A stretch of 37,521 bases of DNA from a virus: positions 1 to 37,521 of IMG/VR virus record IMGVR_UViG_3300043411_000631; one strand, written 5' to 3'. Every line of letters starts with the position of its first letter. Within the stretch, counting starts at the first letter, position 1. Of this stretch, positions 1 to 6,026 are shown piece after piece. A model generated the notes under the pieces. The model was given only the letters and a program-made list of their open reading frames with translations, made no database searches and was not told the DNA's origin. The position numbers were made by a program, and so were the translations under genes.

Positions 1-141
1 GCGTGGTCGGCGGCGGCGGAGGCGGCGTGGTCGGCGGCGTCGGCGGCGCGGTCGGCGGCGCGGTCGTCGGCGGCGCGGTCGGCGGCGCGGTCGGCGGCGC
101 GGTCGGCGCAAACCGCCCGACTACGGGAGATACTGTCGTGA
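1..141 (+). CDS. C-terminal end of an Ala-rich repeat phage protein (partial)
   Basis: Frame 1 is open from the window edge to TGA at 139-141 and gives 46 residues built from AWSAA, SAARSAA and similar units, ending in AQTARLREILS. Helical repeats of the form (A/W)(S/D)AA(R/W), followed by a QxxRL-type tail, are common at the C-terminus of hypothetical phage proteins. That makes this frame, rather than the Gly/Val frame beside it, the likely coding one. The stop overlaps the GTG of the next gene (GTGA, 138-141), as at other junctions of this operon. The N-terminus and any function lie outside the window. The repeats would form an amphipathic Ala-rich helix; no enzymatic motif is visible. Confidence 0.65.
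   Translation, partial: AWSAAAEAAWSAASAARSAARSSAARSAARSAARSAQTARLREILS
29..114 (+). repeat. 12-bp GC-rich tandem repeat inside a coding region
   Basis: The word GTCGGCGGCGCG recurs in near-exact tandem copies, with one copy carrying an extra GTC. It encodes the SAAR units of the preceding gene's C-terminus. Its 12-bp period keeps the reading frame, so copy number can change by slippage without breaking the protein. Confidence 0.8.
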
Positions 142-374
142 GCACACCGCTTACCGTCGAACAATACTCGGAGCTTGTCCGCATGCTGGAAGATATGCGC
201 GAGTACCCGGATGCAACTAGCATACCGTGGCAGGTGGGTATGCTGTACAGTCCGTTTGCCTACATCTATCTGGTGCAGTGGTTCCACAAGATCGGACCGA
301 TACCGGACAACGCTCACTTCGTTGCGGCCTGCGGGTACATGATTGCGGAACTGTGCGAGGAGTGGTGCCGGTGA
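138..374 (+). CDS. small phage protein, 78 aa, unknown function
   Basis: The start is GTG at 138, preceded by GGGAG about 8 nt upstream and overlapping the previous stop (GTGA). The same frame extends left to position 3 only as a Gly/Val/Ala run that is the shadow of the repeat above, so the longer start is rejected. The product is mildly acidic and mostly helical, with an aromatic cluster (FAYIYLVQWFHKIG) in the middle and Cys residues near the end (AELCEEWC). I do not recognise a family. The TGA (372-374) overlaps the GTG of the SLOG gene, which points to translational coupling in the early operon. Confidence 0.7.
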   Translation: MSTPLTVEQYSELVRMLEDMREYPDATSIPWQVGMLYSPFAYIYLVQWFHKIGPIPDNAHFVAACGYMIAELCEEWCR

Positions 375-985
375 GGACAATCATTGCGGGTAGTCGTGGT
401 ATCACCGATCCAGCATGGCTTGATCGTGCGCTAGCTGGTTGCGGCTGGATACCGACCGTCGTGCTGTCTGGCACTGCGCCCGGTGCTGATCGTCTCGGCG
501 AGGCATGGGCACTCGACAGGCATGTACCGATCGAGCGGTATCCGGCCGACTGGCAGGCGAATGGTCGTGCGGCAGGCCACATACGCAACGTGCAGATGGC
601 CGAGAAAGCCGACGCGCTGATAGCCCTGTGGGATAACGTGTCGCCGGGAACCAAGCACATGATTGCCACAGCAACACGGCTCGGCCTGCGCGTACATGTC
701 GAGCAGCCGCACCGCGCACCGCGCCTATACAACAGACTGTCAGGTCCGGTCGCGCCGGCAGGCTCTGTATTCATCGGCCGACCGTCAAAGTGGGGCAACC
801 CATTCATCATAGGACGTGACGGCGATCGTGCCACTGTTATTGCCAGATACCGGCAGTGGCTGGTGTTGCAGCCGGCGCTGTATGCGGCGGTCCGTGCCGA
901 GCTACGCGGCCGTGACCTCGTGTGTTTTTGTCACCCGTTGCCGTGTCATGGCGACGTACTCTTGGAGATTGCAAATGAATGTTAA
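371..985 (+). CDS. SLOG-family (DUF2493/YspA-like) protein fused to DUF4326
   Basis: 204 residues from GTG 371, which overlaps the previous TGA. Residues 1 to about 115 fit the cpYpsA-related SLOG fold: an N-terminal strand with IIAGSRGITD, then LSGTAPGADRLGEAWA, an RYPADW...GRAAGHIRN segment and WDNVSPGTKHMI. These are the nucleotide-binding loops of the family. About residues 125-204 match DUF4326: RPSKWGNPF, an RYRQWL helix, then LVCFCHPLPCHGDVLLEIAN with Cys/His residues that could bind metal. SLOG proteins are thought to bind or process nucleotide-derived ligands, and DUF4326 is often found in phages beside them. Having both in one chain suggests joint action on a nucleotide, but that is inference. 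A longer frame from 227 lacks a ribosome site and overlaps the upstream gene. Confidence 0.85.
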   Translation: MRTIIAGSRGITDPAWLDRALAGCGWIPTVVLSGTAPGADRLGEAWALDRHVPIERYPADWQANGRAAGHIRNVQMAEKADALIALWDNVSPGTKHMIATATRLGLRVHVEQPHRAPRLYNRLSGPVAPAGSVFIGRPSKWGNPFIIGRDGDRATVIARYRQWLVLQPALYAAVRAELRGRDLVCFCHPLPCHGDVLLEIANEC

Positions 986-1181
986 GCAGATATACATATG
1001 GAATGACGACCGGACTGGCGGCTTGAAGTCCAAAGCTACCATCGATGTCGCAGGACTTGGTGACGTGCAGTTTGACAACGCACTGTCGCAACAACTGGTC
1101 GAAACGATTCGTGCCGAAGCTGAAGCGGCCCTGCGCGTGAGGCTCGGGCAGACCTTGGAGCAGACCAATGCTACCCTGTAA
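975..1181 (+). CDS. small phage protein, 68 aa, unknown function
   Basis: ATG 975 lies 11 nt before the end of the SLOG gene and is preceded by GGAG (964-967 region). The frame is open further upstream, but that part lies inside the SLOG-DUF4326 gene. The product starts MNVKQIYIWNDDRTGG and ends in an acidic/Arg helix (ETIRAEAEAALRVRLGQTLEQ). It has no membrane segment, Cys cluster or catalytic motif. Its stop lies within the next gene, so it belongs to the same transcript. Function unknown. Confidence 0.7.
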   Translation: MNVKQIYIWNDDRTGGLKSKATIDVAGLGDVQFDNALSQQLVETIRAEAEAALRVRLGQTLEQTNATL

Positions 1182-1470
1182 AGCCATCCAACAAAGCGAC
1201 CAAATGGTCTGCGAGTGCGGCAATACGTGGGATATGAACGACCCACACCCACCGGCATGCATACATAACGCAGGTGTCATACCTCGTGAGCCGATCCAAC
1301 CGCTGCTCGTACCTACTCCTATTTACTTCTCCATCGTGCATTACGACGGACAGCCGGGATGGACTGTCGGCCCGTGCGGTACCGACTATCAGCACGTCGC
1401 CGACCAGATACGCGGCTGGCGCAATGTAACCGATGCACTCATCTACCACGTGATACCTCCTACATTATGA
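1168..1470 (+). CDS. small Cys-motif phage protein, 100 aa
   Basis: Starts at ATG 1168 inside the end of the previous gene, after GGAG at about 1156. Residues 13-31 hold CxC...CGNTWDMNDPHPPAC, a pattern I know from small hypothetical phage proteins and which may bind a metal ion. The rest has a strand-rich aromatic segment (PIYFSIVHYDGQPGW) and a C-terminal helix. An alternative start at Met13 (1204) would keep the Cys motif. The stop (1468-1470) overlaps the next ATG as ATGA. The function is not known. Confidence 0.75.
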   Translation: MLPCKAIQQSDQMVCECGNTWDMNDPHPPACIHNAGVIPREPIQPLLVPTPIYFSIVHYDGQPGWTVGPCGTDYQHVADQIRGWRNVTDALIYHVIPPTL

Positions 1471-1763
1471 CCACTCCATCCCGCCGACAAACCATCCTGT
1501 CCGCTGCGCTGCGCATCGCTGTAGATCGTGGCTACCTGCGTGTCACCCGTGACGACATAGCGACTGCTGCCGAGTGCTCTCCTGCGCTCGTGTCGTTCCA
1601 TCTCGGCACGATGAAGCAGACGCAACGCGCCATCATGGGCGAAGCCCTGCGCGTGCAGAATCTACGTGTCATCGCGCAAGGTCTGGCACACGGCGACCGG
1701 CGCGCACAGAACGCACCTGCTGAACTGCGCGAGGCGGCAGCGGCATCGCTGACTGGGCAGTGA
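1467..1763 (+). CDS. TetR-N-like helix-turn-helix DNA-binding protein, 98 aa
   Basis: 98 residues from ATG 1467 (ATGA overlap). Residues 5-60 look like a TetR N-terminal domain: RQTILSAALRIAVDRGYLRVT, then RDDIATAAECSPALVSFHLGT as the helix-turn-helix, then KQTQRAIMGEALR. TetR regulators normally have a ligand-binding domain of 100-150 residues after this, and here only about 38 Ala/Arg-rich residues follow. It is therefore a bare DNA-binding domain. It sits directly before the replicative primase-helicase gene and shares its GTGA junction. A role in early transcription or origin control is plausible but inferred. The repeats at 4086-4247 are possible targets. Confidence 0.75.
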   Translation: MTTPSRRQTILSAALRIAVDRGYLRVTRDDIATAAECSPALVSFHLGTMKQTQRAIMGEALRVQNLRVIAQGLAHGDRRAQNAPAELREAAAASLTGQ

Positions 1764-4075
1764 GCGCGCCAGTCACCGAAGCCCTGCGGCTGGCTGCCGG
1801 TGGGATACCTGTCTTTCCATGCTGGCCGGACGGACACGGCGCGCGACCTGACGGCAGGCCATACTACAAGAGCCCACGCATCGCCGGCTGGCAGATACAT
1901 GCGACGACGGATATAACGACCATACTCGGGTGGTGGCAGACGTGGCCCGACAGTCTTGTCGGTGTGCCGTGCGGGGGCAAGAGCGGGCTCTATGTTCTCG
2001 ATCTGGACGTGAAGCCCGATCAGGAGGTATCGGGCGTCCTGTCTCTACGAGCGGCCGGCATCTCGCCCCCGCCAACACGCATCAATCATACACTATCGGG
2101 CGGCATGCACCTGCTGTACCTGCTACCGACTACTGGTGCGGCACAGACTGACGCCGGCATGCTCGGACCGGGTATCGATCGCCGGGGCGACGGCGGCTAC
2201 ATCATCTGGTGGCCGGCACATGGCGGTGCGGTAACGCCGGGGGTTATAGCCCCCTGTCCGCAGTGGATGGTCGGCACGGTACGGGACGGTGTGCCTGACG
2301 ATACGCTGCCACCGATGGGTCTGACGGACGCAGAGCTACACGACCTTCTGCGGCGTATCGACAGCACGATCATGTCCGGTCGCAGCGAGTGGTTACGTGT
2401 CGGCATGGCGTTGCACCACGAGACGGGTGGTGACGAACACGGGCTGGTCATGTGGGATGCGTACAGCATGTGCTGGCCCAACTATACCGGCAGGCAGTCG
2501 CTGGAACGTGAGTGGGTGACGTTCGGACGGACTGGCCGCGTGCAGGTGACGATGCGCTCGTATGTGCCTACAGGCTGGAAGCAGATTGCGCCTGAGACAG
2601 CTTTTGCTGGCGGGCAGTTACACCAGCCTACAAACGGTGGCACGCTCGTACCTGCGGTGTTTGCTACCGGCATACCCTTTACCGTGCCTGCGCTGCCGCA
2701 GGCTGTCCGTGATGCGCGGGACGGTACAGCAACGACGCGACCGCTGACCGAGGCTGGCAATGCCATGCGTATGCACGATAAGTATGCAAGCGTGCTTCGA
2801 TACATCATAGAGACTGACGGCTGGCTGTACTGGTATGACGGACAGTGGCTGTCAGACCCCAAGGGTGCGGCCGTGCAGCATCTGGCTAGATTGCTGCATG
2901 ATGACGTGTATCTGGAAGGTGCTGGCAACATTCAAGAGTCCATGACCTATGTCAAATGGGCACGCAAATGTGGCGAGCTACGGACGGCCAGTAATACCGT
3001 TAAGCTACTCGCGCTGTACCCGGATATGCGTATCTCAGCGGCCATGCTCGACACCGACATATGGGTCGCTGGTCTGGATGGTGGGCGCAAGGTACTCGAC
3101 CTGCGGACAGGGCATGTGAGGGCGGCTCGACCGGATGACTACATTACCAAGAGCCTCGGGGTGCGGGATGTCGGACGGGCTGACGGCAGTGCGCGGTGGC
3201 TGTCGTTTATCTCGGAAGTGTTCGGCGGCGACCAGCATCTCGTGCGCTGGATGCAGAAGTGGTTTGGGTACTGTCTGACGGGCTCGACACGTGAGGAGAT
3301 TCTGGTCTTTGCGTACGGCATGGGGCGGAATGGCAAGGGGACCATGTTCGATACTGTCGCCAGTGTGCTCGGTGAATACGCGGCGACGGCAGATAAAAAG
3401 ACGTTTCAAGAGTCGTCGGCGGGGGGTGGGGCGGCGTCGCCCGACCTGTTCATGCTGAAAGGCGCTAGGTTCATTCTGTCGAGCGAAACGACTGATGCCA
3501 CCGTGGATGAGGCGCAGATCAAGACCATGACGGGCGGCGACCAGATTACCGCTCGCGGCCTCTACAAAGACCCGGTGACGTTCTATCCGCAGTTCAAGAT
3601 CAACATCCTCGGCAACCAGCGCCCGGTGATCCGCAACATGGACCTTGGCATCTGGTCACGGATCAAGCTGGTTCCGTTCCTGCGGATATTCAGCGACGAG
3701 GAACGTGACAAAACGCTCAAGGCGCGGTTCAAGGACGAGGCTGACCACATCCTTGCGTGGATGCTCGAAGGGGCGCTGGCGTGGCAACAGGAAGGACTTG
3801 GTGACGTTCCCGTGGTGGTAGCAGCCGCGACCAGAGAGTACAAGACAGATATGGATGTGATCGGGGAATGGATACTCGATCGCTGCATGGAAGATGCGTC
3901 TGTATCTGCGATGGCATCTCAGCTATATGCATCGTATCGCGATTGGGCGGAAAAGAATGGATATAAAAGCCCGATGACGGCCCAATCGTTCGGACGTAGG
4001 CTATCCGATAGAGGGATACATCGCCAACGGATCGCCAACGGATCGCTATGGAAGGGTCTATCTATCCGAATTTAG
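1760..4075 (+). CDS. primase-polymerase / D5-like SF3 helicase
   Basis: 771 residues from GTG 1760. The N-terminal 160 residues fit the Prim-Pol/AEP domain: the acidic pair in LYVLDLDVK (about 78-85), SGGMHLLY (113-120) and GIDRRGDGGYII (138-149). A PriCT-like helical part follows (about 190-270), then a D5-N-like region near 350-400 (YDGQWLSDPKGAAVQHLARLL). The SF3/P4-type helicase core has Walker A YGMGRNGKGT at 519-528, a Walker-B-like GARFILSSET near 570, and NILGNQRPVI...WSRIKLVPF near 615-640. The C-terminus (about 710-771) looks like the winged-helix end of P4-type primases. The protein would prime and unwind DNA at the phage origin. It is the last gene of the left operon and is followed by an AT-rich non-coding island. 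Confidence 0.93.
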   Translation: MSAPVTEALRLAAGGIPVFPCWPDGHGARPDGRPYYKSPRIAGWQIHATTDITTILGWWQTWPDSLVGVPCGGKSGLYVLDLDVKPDQEVSGVLSLRAAGISPPPTRINHTLSGGMHLLYLLPTTGAAQTDAGMLGPGIDRRGDGGYIIWWPAHGGAVTPGVIAPCPQWMVGTVRDGVPDDTLPPMGLTDAELHDLLRRIDSTIMSGRSEWLRVGMALHHETGGDEHGLVMWDAYSMCWPNYTGRQSLEREWVTFGRTGRVQVTMRSYVPTGWKQIAPETAFAGGQLHQPTNGGTLVPAVFATGIPFTVPALPQAVRDARDGTATTRPLTEAGNAMRMHDKYASVLRYIIETDGWLYWYDGQWLSDPKGAAVQHLARLLHDDVYLEGAGNIQESMTYVKWARKCGELRTASNTVKLLALYPDMRISAAMLDTDIWVAGLDGGRKVLDLRTGHVRAARPDDYITKSLGVRDVGRADGSARWLSFISEVFGGDQHLVRWMQKWFGYCLTGSTREEILVFAYGMGRNGKGTMFDTVASVLGEYAATADKKTFQESSAGGGAASPDLFMLKGARFILSSETTDATVDEAQIKTMTGGDQITARGLYKDPVTFYPQFKINILGNQRPVIRNMDLGIWSRIKLVPFLRIFSDEERDKTLKARFKDEADHILAWMLEGALAWQQEGLGDVPVVVAAATREYKTDMDVIGEWILDRCMEDASVSAMASQLYASYRDWAEKNGYKSPMTAQSFGRRLSDRGIHRQRIANGSLWKGLSIRI

Positions 4076-4265
4076 GGATACGATTGCAGAATTGCAGCTT
4101 TTGGCACATTTCGCCGTTTTCCCAAGAGTGTCCCTAGAGAGGGTGTTTTTCGTTATATAGTTATAAGTTCTGCAATTCTGCCATATCTGCAAGCATCTTT
4201 TTAATATCAATTACTTATCTATTTTATCTGCAATAATATCTGCAATAACTGAAAGGAAAAATACA
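4076..4265. other. AT-rich non-coding island; candidate origin or control region
   Basis: 190 bases with no convincing gene, much richer in A+T than the flanks, lying directly after the primase-helicase gene. It contains a perfect 12-bp inverted repeat and iterated TCTGCAA words (separate entry). It also has several TATA-like words (TTATATAG, TATAAG, TAATAT). A short CCCT-AGAG-AGGG hairpin (4132-4143) followed by GTGTTTTT could be a weak terminator for the replication operon. The right end carries AAAGGAAAA, the ribosome site of the 4266 gene. An opposing frame across it (4211-4576, - strand) is judged a shadow. Confidence 0.6.
4086..4247. repeat. 12-bp inverted repeat plus iterated TCTGCAA words
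   Basis: GCAGAATTGCAG at 4086-4097 is exactly mirrored by CTGCAATTCTGC at 4170-4181 with a 72-bp spacer. The word ATCTGCAA recurs at 4185-4192, 4226-4233 and 4238-4245. The last two lie exactly 12 bp apart as ATCTGCAATA copies. Such iterons beside a replicative helicase are typical of initiator or regulator binding sites. Which protein binds them is unknown. Confidence 0.75.
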
Positions 4266-4592
4266 ATGATCGGAATCAGAGCTACAGATAACGGATCGAT
4301 CGCATTCGATATACCGGATGCCAAAGTAACGATCGAGATGTCGATCGAGGAAGCGTGCAAGTTCGCTACGAAGATTGGAGAGGTCGGCCAGATCGCAGCG
4401 GCACAAAAAGGAATGGCCCTGATCATCGATTCGTGCGGTGAGCCAAGGCTCGTGCATGAATCGGTGATCAGGGCCATCGAGGACGGCATGGACGTGGTGT
4501 TAGGTGGTGAGGTAATGCGTCCCCTCAAGCGGGAAGTACAAACCTCGGATGAAGCCCATGCGATCGAGGAAAACAAACCTGCCGGACAATGA
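4266..4592 (+). CDS. hypothetical phage protein, 108 aa
   Basis: ATG 4266 follows GAAAGGAAAAATACA, a good ribosome site. The product begins MIGIRATDNGSIAFDIPD, continues with an acidic strand-helix part (KVTIEMSIEEACKFATKIGEVGQ), and has a hydrophobic segment near GMALIIDSCG and a charged, disordered tail. The composition is that of a soluble protein. The opposite-strand frame over the same bases is Ser/Ile-rich and has no ribosome site. The gene stands alone between the AT-rich island and a convergent operon, and its last 93 bases are also open on the other strand (see 4500-5012). I do not recognise a family. Confidence 0.7.
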   Translation: MIGIRATDNGSIAFDIPDAKVTIEMSIEEACKFATKIGEVGQIAAAQKGMALIIDSCGEPRLVHESVIRAIEDGMDVVLGGEVMRPLKREVQTSDEAHAIEENKPAGQ

Positions 4593-5012
4593 CACGATGC
4601 ACATGAGCGGGCAATGGGTCGTCAGTGCGGCGATCCATTTTTCCTCGGTCACAAGGTTGCCGGTAGTTGCTGCACTTTCACCGTGTAGCCGAGCGCCTTG
4701 ATATCTTGAATTTGATCCGGGGTGAGCGTTTCCTGCCGGCACAGCTTGGCGAACAGTATCGCCTTCTCGCAGATCGGATAGATCAGCGTGCGGCCGTACT
4801 TCTTTTCGATCTTGATGGTGATTTCCATTGCAGTTTTCCTTTACGTAGAAGTAGGTGGCGGGCGGCATGGCATTCGTTGCGTCAGCCGGTGCCTTGCAGG
4901 GGTGGTCGGGCCCGTAGGGAATGAAGACCGTATTGCCGAGAACGATGATGCCGTGCGTTGTCGGTTCGTCGATGACCGACTGCAACATGTCCTGCATGTC
5001 GGTATCGATCAA
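4500..5012 (-). CDS. uncertain leftward frame; probable displaced end of a duplicated gene
   Basis: This 170-codon frame begins with TTG at 5012 overlapping the stop of the 37-aa gene (TTGA), or with ATG at 4997. Codons down to about 4830 look genuine, with preferred G/C third positions and a sensible protein (GIIVLGNTVFIPYGPDHPC, MPPATYFYVKE). Between 4828 and 4649 the frame is out of phase with the better-supported 59-aa gene and its product looks random. After 4652 a GTGA junction could start a separate 50-residue product (VTEEKWIAALTTHC) that runs into the opposing 4266 gene. The first residues (DTDMQDMLQSVID...G) resemble the C-terminal half of the paralogue at 5825-6025 (DTDTRCAFVDYVD...G). 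I read this as a frameshifted paralogue tail or a tiny coupled gene, and it may be two coding pieces. Confidence 0.4.
   Translation of the reverse strand: MIDTDMQDMLQSVIDEPTTHGIIVLGNTVFIPYGPDHPCKAPADATNAMPPATYFYVKENCNGNHHQDRKEVRPHADLSDLREGDTVRQAVPAGNAHPGSNSRYQGARLHGESAATTGNLVTEEKWIAALTTHCPLMCIVSLSGRFVFLDRMGFIRGLYFPLEGTHYLTT
4649..4828 (-). CDS. conserved small phage protein, 59 aa
   Basis: ATG at 4828 is preceded on this strand by AAAGGAAAA with good spacing. The 59 residues read MEITIKIEKKYGRTLIYPIC, EKAILFAKLCRQETLT, PDQIQDIKALGYTVKVQ. This matches a small family I recall from many phages: a strand, a YG...IYP turn, EKAKLFA, TLT, and IxxIKALGY. The function of that family is unknown. It is the last well-supported gene of the leftward operon and ends about 57 nt from the end of the convergent 4266 gene. 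It lies inside a longer out-of-phase frame that is less convincing. Confidence 0.8.
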   Translation of the reverse strand: MEITIKIEKKYGRTLIYPICEKAILFAKLCRQETLTPDQIQDIKALGYTVKVQQLPATL

Positions 5013-5122
5013 ATGGTTCCGTTGCCGCTGTAGTTCCTGATCTTGCGGCGCGTGATGCCCGGCATGTTCTCATGGTCGCGCCAGAAGGCGGCGCGTACCT
5101 GTGCTTGTGTGGTGTATGTCAT
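5009..5122 (-). CDS. truncated paralogue of the 66-aa gene, 37 aa
   Basis: ATG 5122 overlaps the stop of the 144-aa gene (ATGA). The 37 residues start MTYTTQAQVRAAFWRD and end YSGNGTI before TGA (5011-5009). The paralogue at 5825-6025 has PYTTQAQVRAAFWRD and YSGKGTM, then about 20 more conserved residues. DNA over the start region is identical for 44 bp (5075-5118 and 5978-6021), so the duplication is recent or maintained. The stop falls where the other copy continues with HDTDTR, and the missing part resumes in the -1 frame. The gene may be decayed or may express only an N-terminal domain. The predicted Arg/Lys-rich nature could suit nucleic acid binding, but that is a guess. Confidence 0.65.
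   Translation of the reverse strand: MTYTTQAQVRAAFWRDHENMPGITRRKIRNYSGNGTI
5075..5118. repeat. 44-bp direct repeat, copy 1 (copy 2 at 5978-6021)
   Basis: Bases 5075-5118 are identical to 5978-6021 (offset 903), and the match breaks on both sides. The repeat covers codons 2-15 of the two paralogous genes. Shorter matches, such as TTGCCGCTGTAG, continue beyond it. Confidence 0.9.
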
Positions 5123-5553
5123 AGCGGTTGTACCTCGCTGGCATAATAGACGCCGATGCTGGCCGCCTTGTCCGGCAGCACGCCCTTGTGGTAATGCGAG
5201 TTGCCGTGGATAGCGGCACATTCCTGCATGACCTTGTCGACCTTGCGCTGACTCGGGTCGGTCAGCTTGAGGGACAGGCCGTTGCCGCTGCGACGGAGCG
5301 ATACGGGAAACGCCTTGTAGAGCGTTTCGTCATAGACGCCGATGTCGGCACGGTCGGTGACGACCTCGACGGGCGTGGTGGACCACTGCCAGCCGGGTGC
5401 CGTGGTGGGCTCGCCTGTGGTGGTGCGCGCGGGAGTGAATGTGCGGTTGCCGGCGCTGCGTAAGTCGCGTGACTCCCATATCGCGACGCCGCCACGGTTG
5501 GTTAGCCAGTCGAGCAGGCGCGGTGCTTCCTTGCTGGTTACTTCGATCTTCAT
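5119..5553 (-). CDS. conserved phage protein, 144 aa, unknown function
   Basis: ATG 5553 follows AGGAGG with 4-5 nt spacing and overlaps the previous stop (ATGA). The layout is one I recall in a common hypothetical phage family: LLDWLTNRGGVAIWESRDL, then a Thr/Pro-rich segment with GWQW, then VVTDRADIGVYDE, then VSLRRSGNGLSLKLTDPSQRKVDKVM. It looks like a compact soluble protein of strands with a final helix. The C-terminal extension (AIHGNSHYHKGVLPDKAAS...) seems particular to this phage. The stop overlaps the ATG of the 37-aa gene. No catalytic motif can be assigned. Confidence 0.8.
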   Translation of the reverse strand: MKIEVTSKEAPRLLDWLTNRGGVAIWESRDLRSAGNRTFTPARTTTGEPTTAPGWQWSTTPVEVVTDRADIGVYDETLYKAFPVSLRRSGNGLSLKLTDPSQRKVDKVMQECAAIHGNSHYHKGVLPDKAASIGVYYASEVQPL

Positions 5554-5828
5554 GGTTCCTCCTGTAGAAAAACATGGACTACGGTGCGACCGCCATGTAC
5601 GTGTGCGGTGCCGATGTACCGACCAGCGTCGTCAGGGACGGGCTTGCCGGTTGAGAGGCAGGTGACTTGCCGCTTGTGCGTCAGCAGCAGGCCAGCGGGC
5701 CGGATGACCCACAGGCAGACCAGCCCGTCCTGATCATGGACGTGCGAGACGAACGAGCCTGCCGGCAGATCGATGGTCTGCCGGCGCTGCACGGCCAGCC
5801 GGTACTTGAGGATGCGGCGGGTTGTCAC
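5550..5828 (-). CDS. DUF7352-like small phage protein, 92 aa
   Basis: The real start is GTG 5828, overlapping the previous TGA (GTGA). The frame is open 16 codons further upstream, but that part lies inside the neighbour. The chain reads ILKYRLAVQRRQTIDLPAGS, then SHVHDQDGLVCLWVIRP, then PDDAGRYIGTAHVHGGRTVVHVF. This is the pattern of a small beta protein (YPL...TIxLP, GxLCLW, RFIGT, VWHVF) that I associate with DUF7352. Function unknown. It is coupled on both sides within the leftward operon. Confidence 0.75.
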   Translation of the reverse strand: MTTRRILKYRLAVQRRQTIDLPAGSFVSHVHDQDGLVCLWVIRPAGLLLTHKRQVTCLSTGKPVPDDAGRYIGTAHVHGGRTVVHVFLQEEP

Positions 5829-6025
5829 AGCGTCACCCGTGCAGCAAGTTCGGTCGTGATGTCGCCGTTGCGGCACAGGTGATCGACATAATCGACAAAG
5901 GCGCAGCGCGTGTCGGTGTCGTGCATCGTGCCCTTGCCGCTGTAGCGGCGAACCTTGCGACGTGATGCTTGAGGATTGTCGCGCCAGAAGGCGGCGCGTA
6001 CCTGTGCTTGTGTGGTGTATGGCAT
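5825..6025 (-). CDS. intact paralogue of the duplicated small gene, 66 aa
   Basis: ATG 6025 follows GGGAG (within GGGAGACTAAT), so the longer frame from 6061 is rejected. The protein has an N-terminal MPYTTQAQVRAAFWRD, a basic stretch RRKVRRYSGKGT and a C-terminal DTDTRCAFVDYVDHL...ITTELAARVTL. I recall this arrangement in small conserved phage proteins (TxxQVRxAFW, then DTRxAFVDFVDxLxRDGxIxxxLAxRVTL). A second, shortened copy lies at 5009-5122. The basic middle and helical ends suggest a nucleic-acid or protein-binding role, unproven. TGA overlaps the next GTG. Confidence 0.8.
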   Translation of the reverse strand: MPYTTQAQVRAAFWRDNPQASRRKVRRYSGKGTMHDTDTRCAFVDYVDHLCRNGDITTELAARVTL

Positions 6026-6026
6026 A

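Noticed and set aside
3-137. Gly/Val/Ala-rich N-terminal extension of the 78-aa gene
   Set aside because: It is the shadow of a 12-bp repeat that encodes a SAAR-type helix in frame 1. A ribosome site and GTGA overlap place the true start at 138.
4132-4150. CCCT-AGAG-AGGG hairpin followed by GTGTTTTT as a terminator
   Set aside because: The stem is only 4 bp, too weak to call on its own. It is mentioned within the AT-rich island entry.
4211-4576. 121-aa leftward frame across the AT-rich island
   Set aside because: Ser/Ile-rich product with no ribosome site, opposite to a better-supported gene at 4266-4592.
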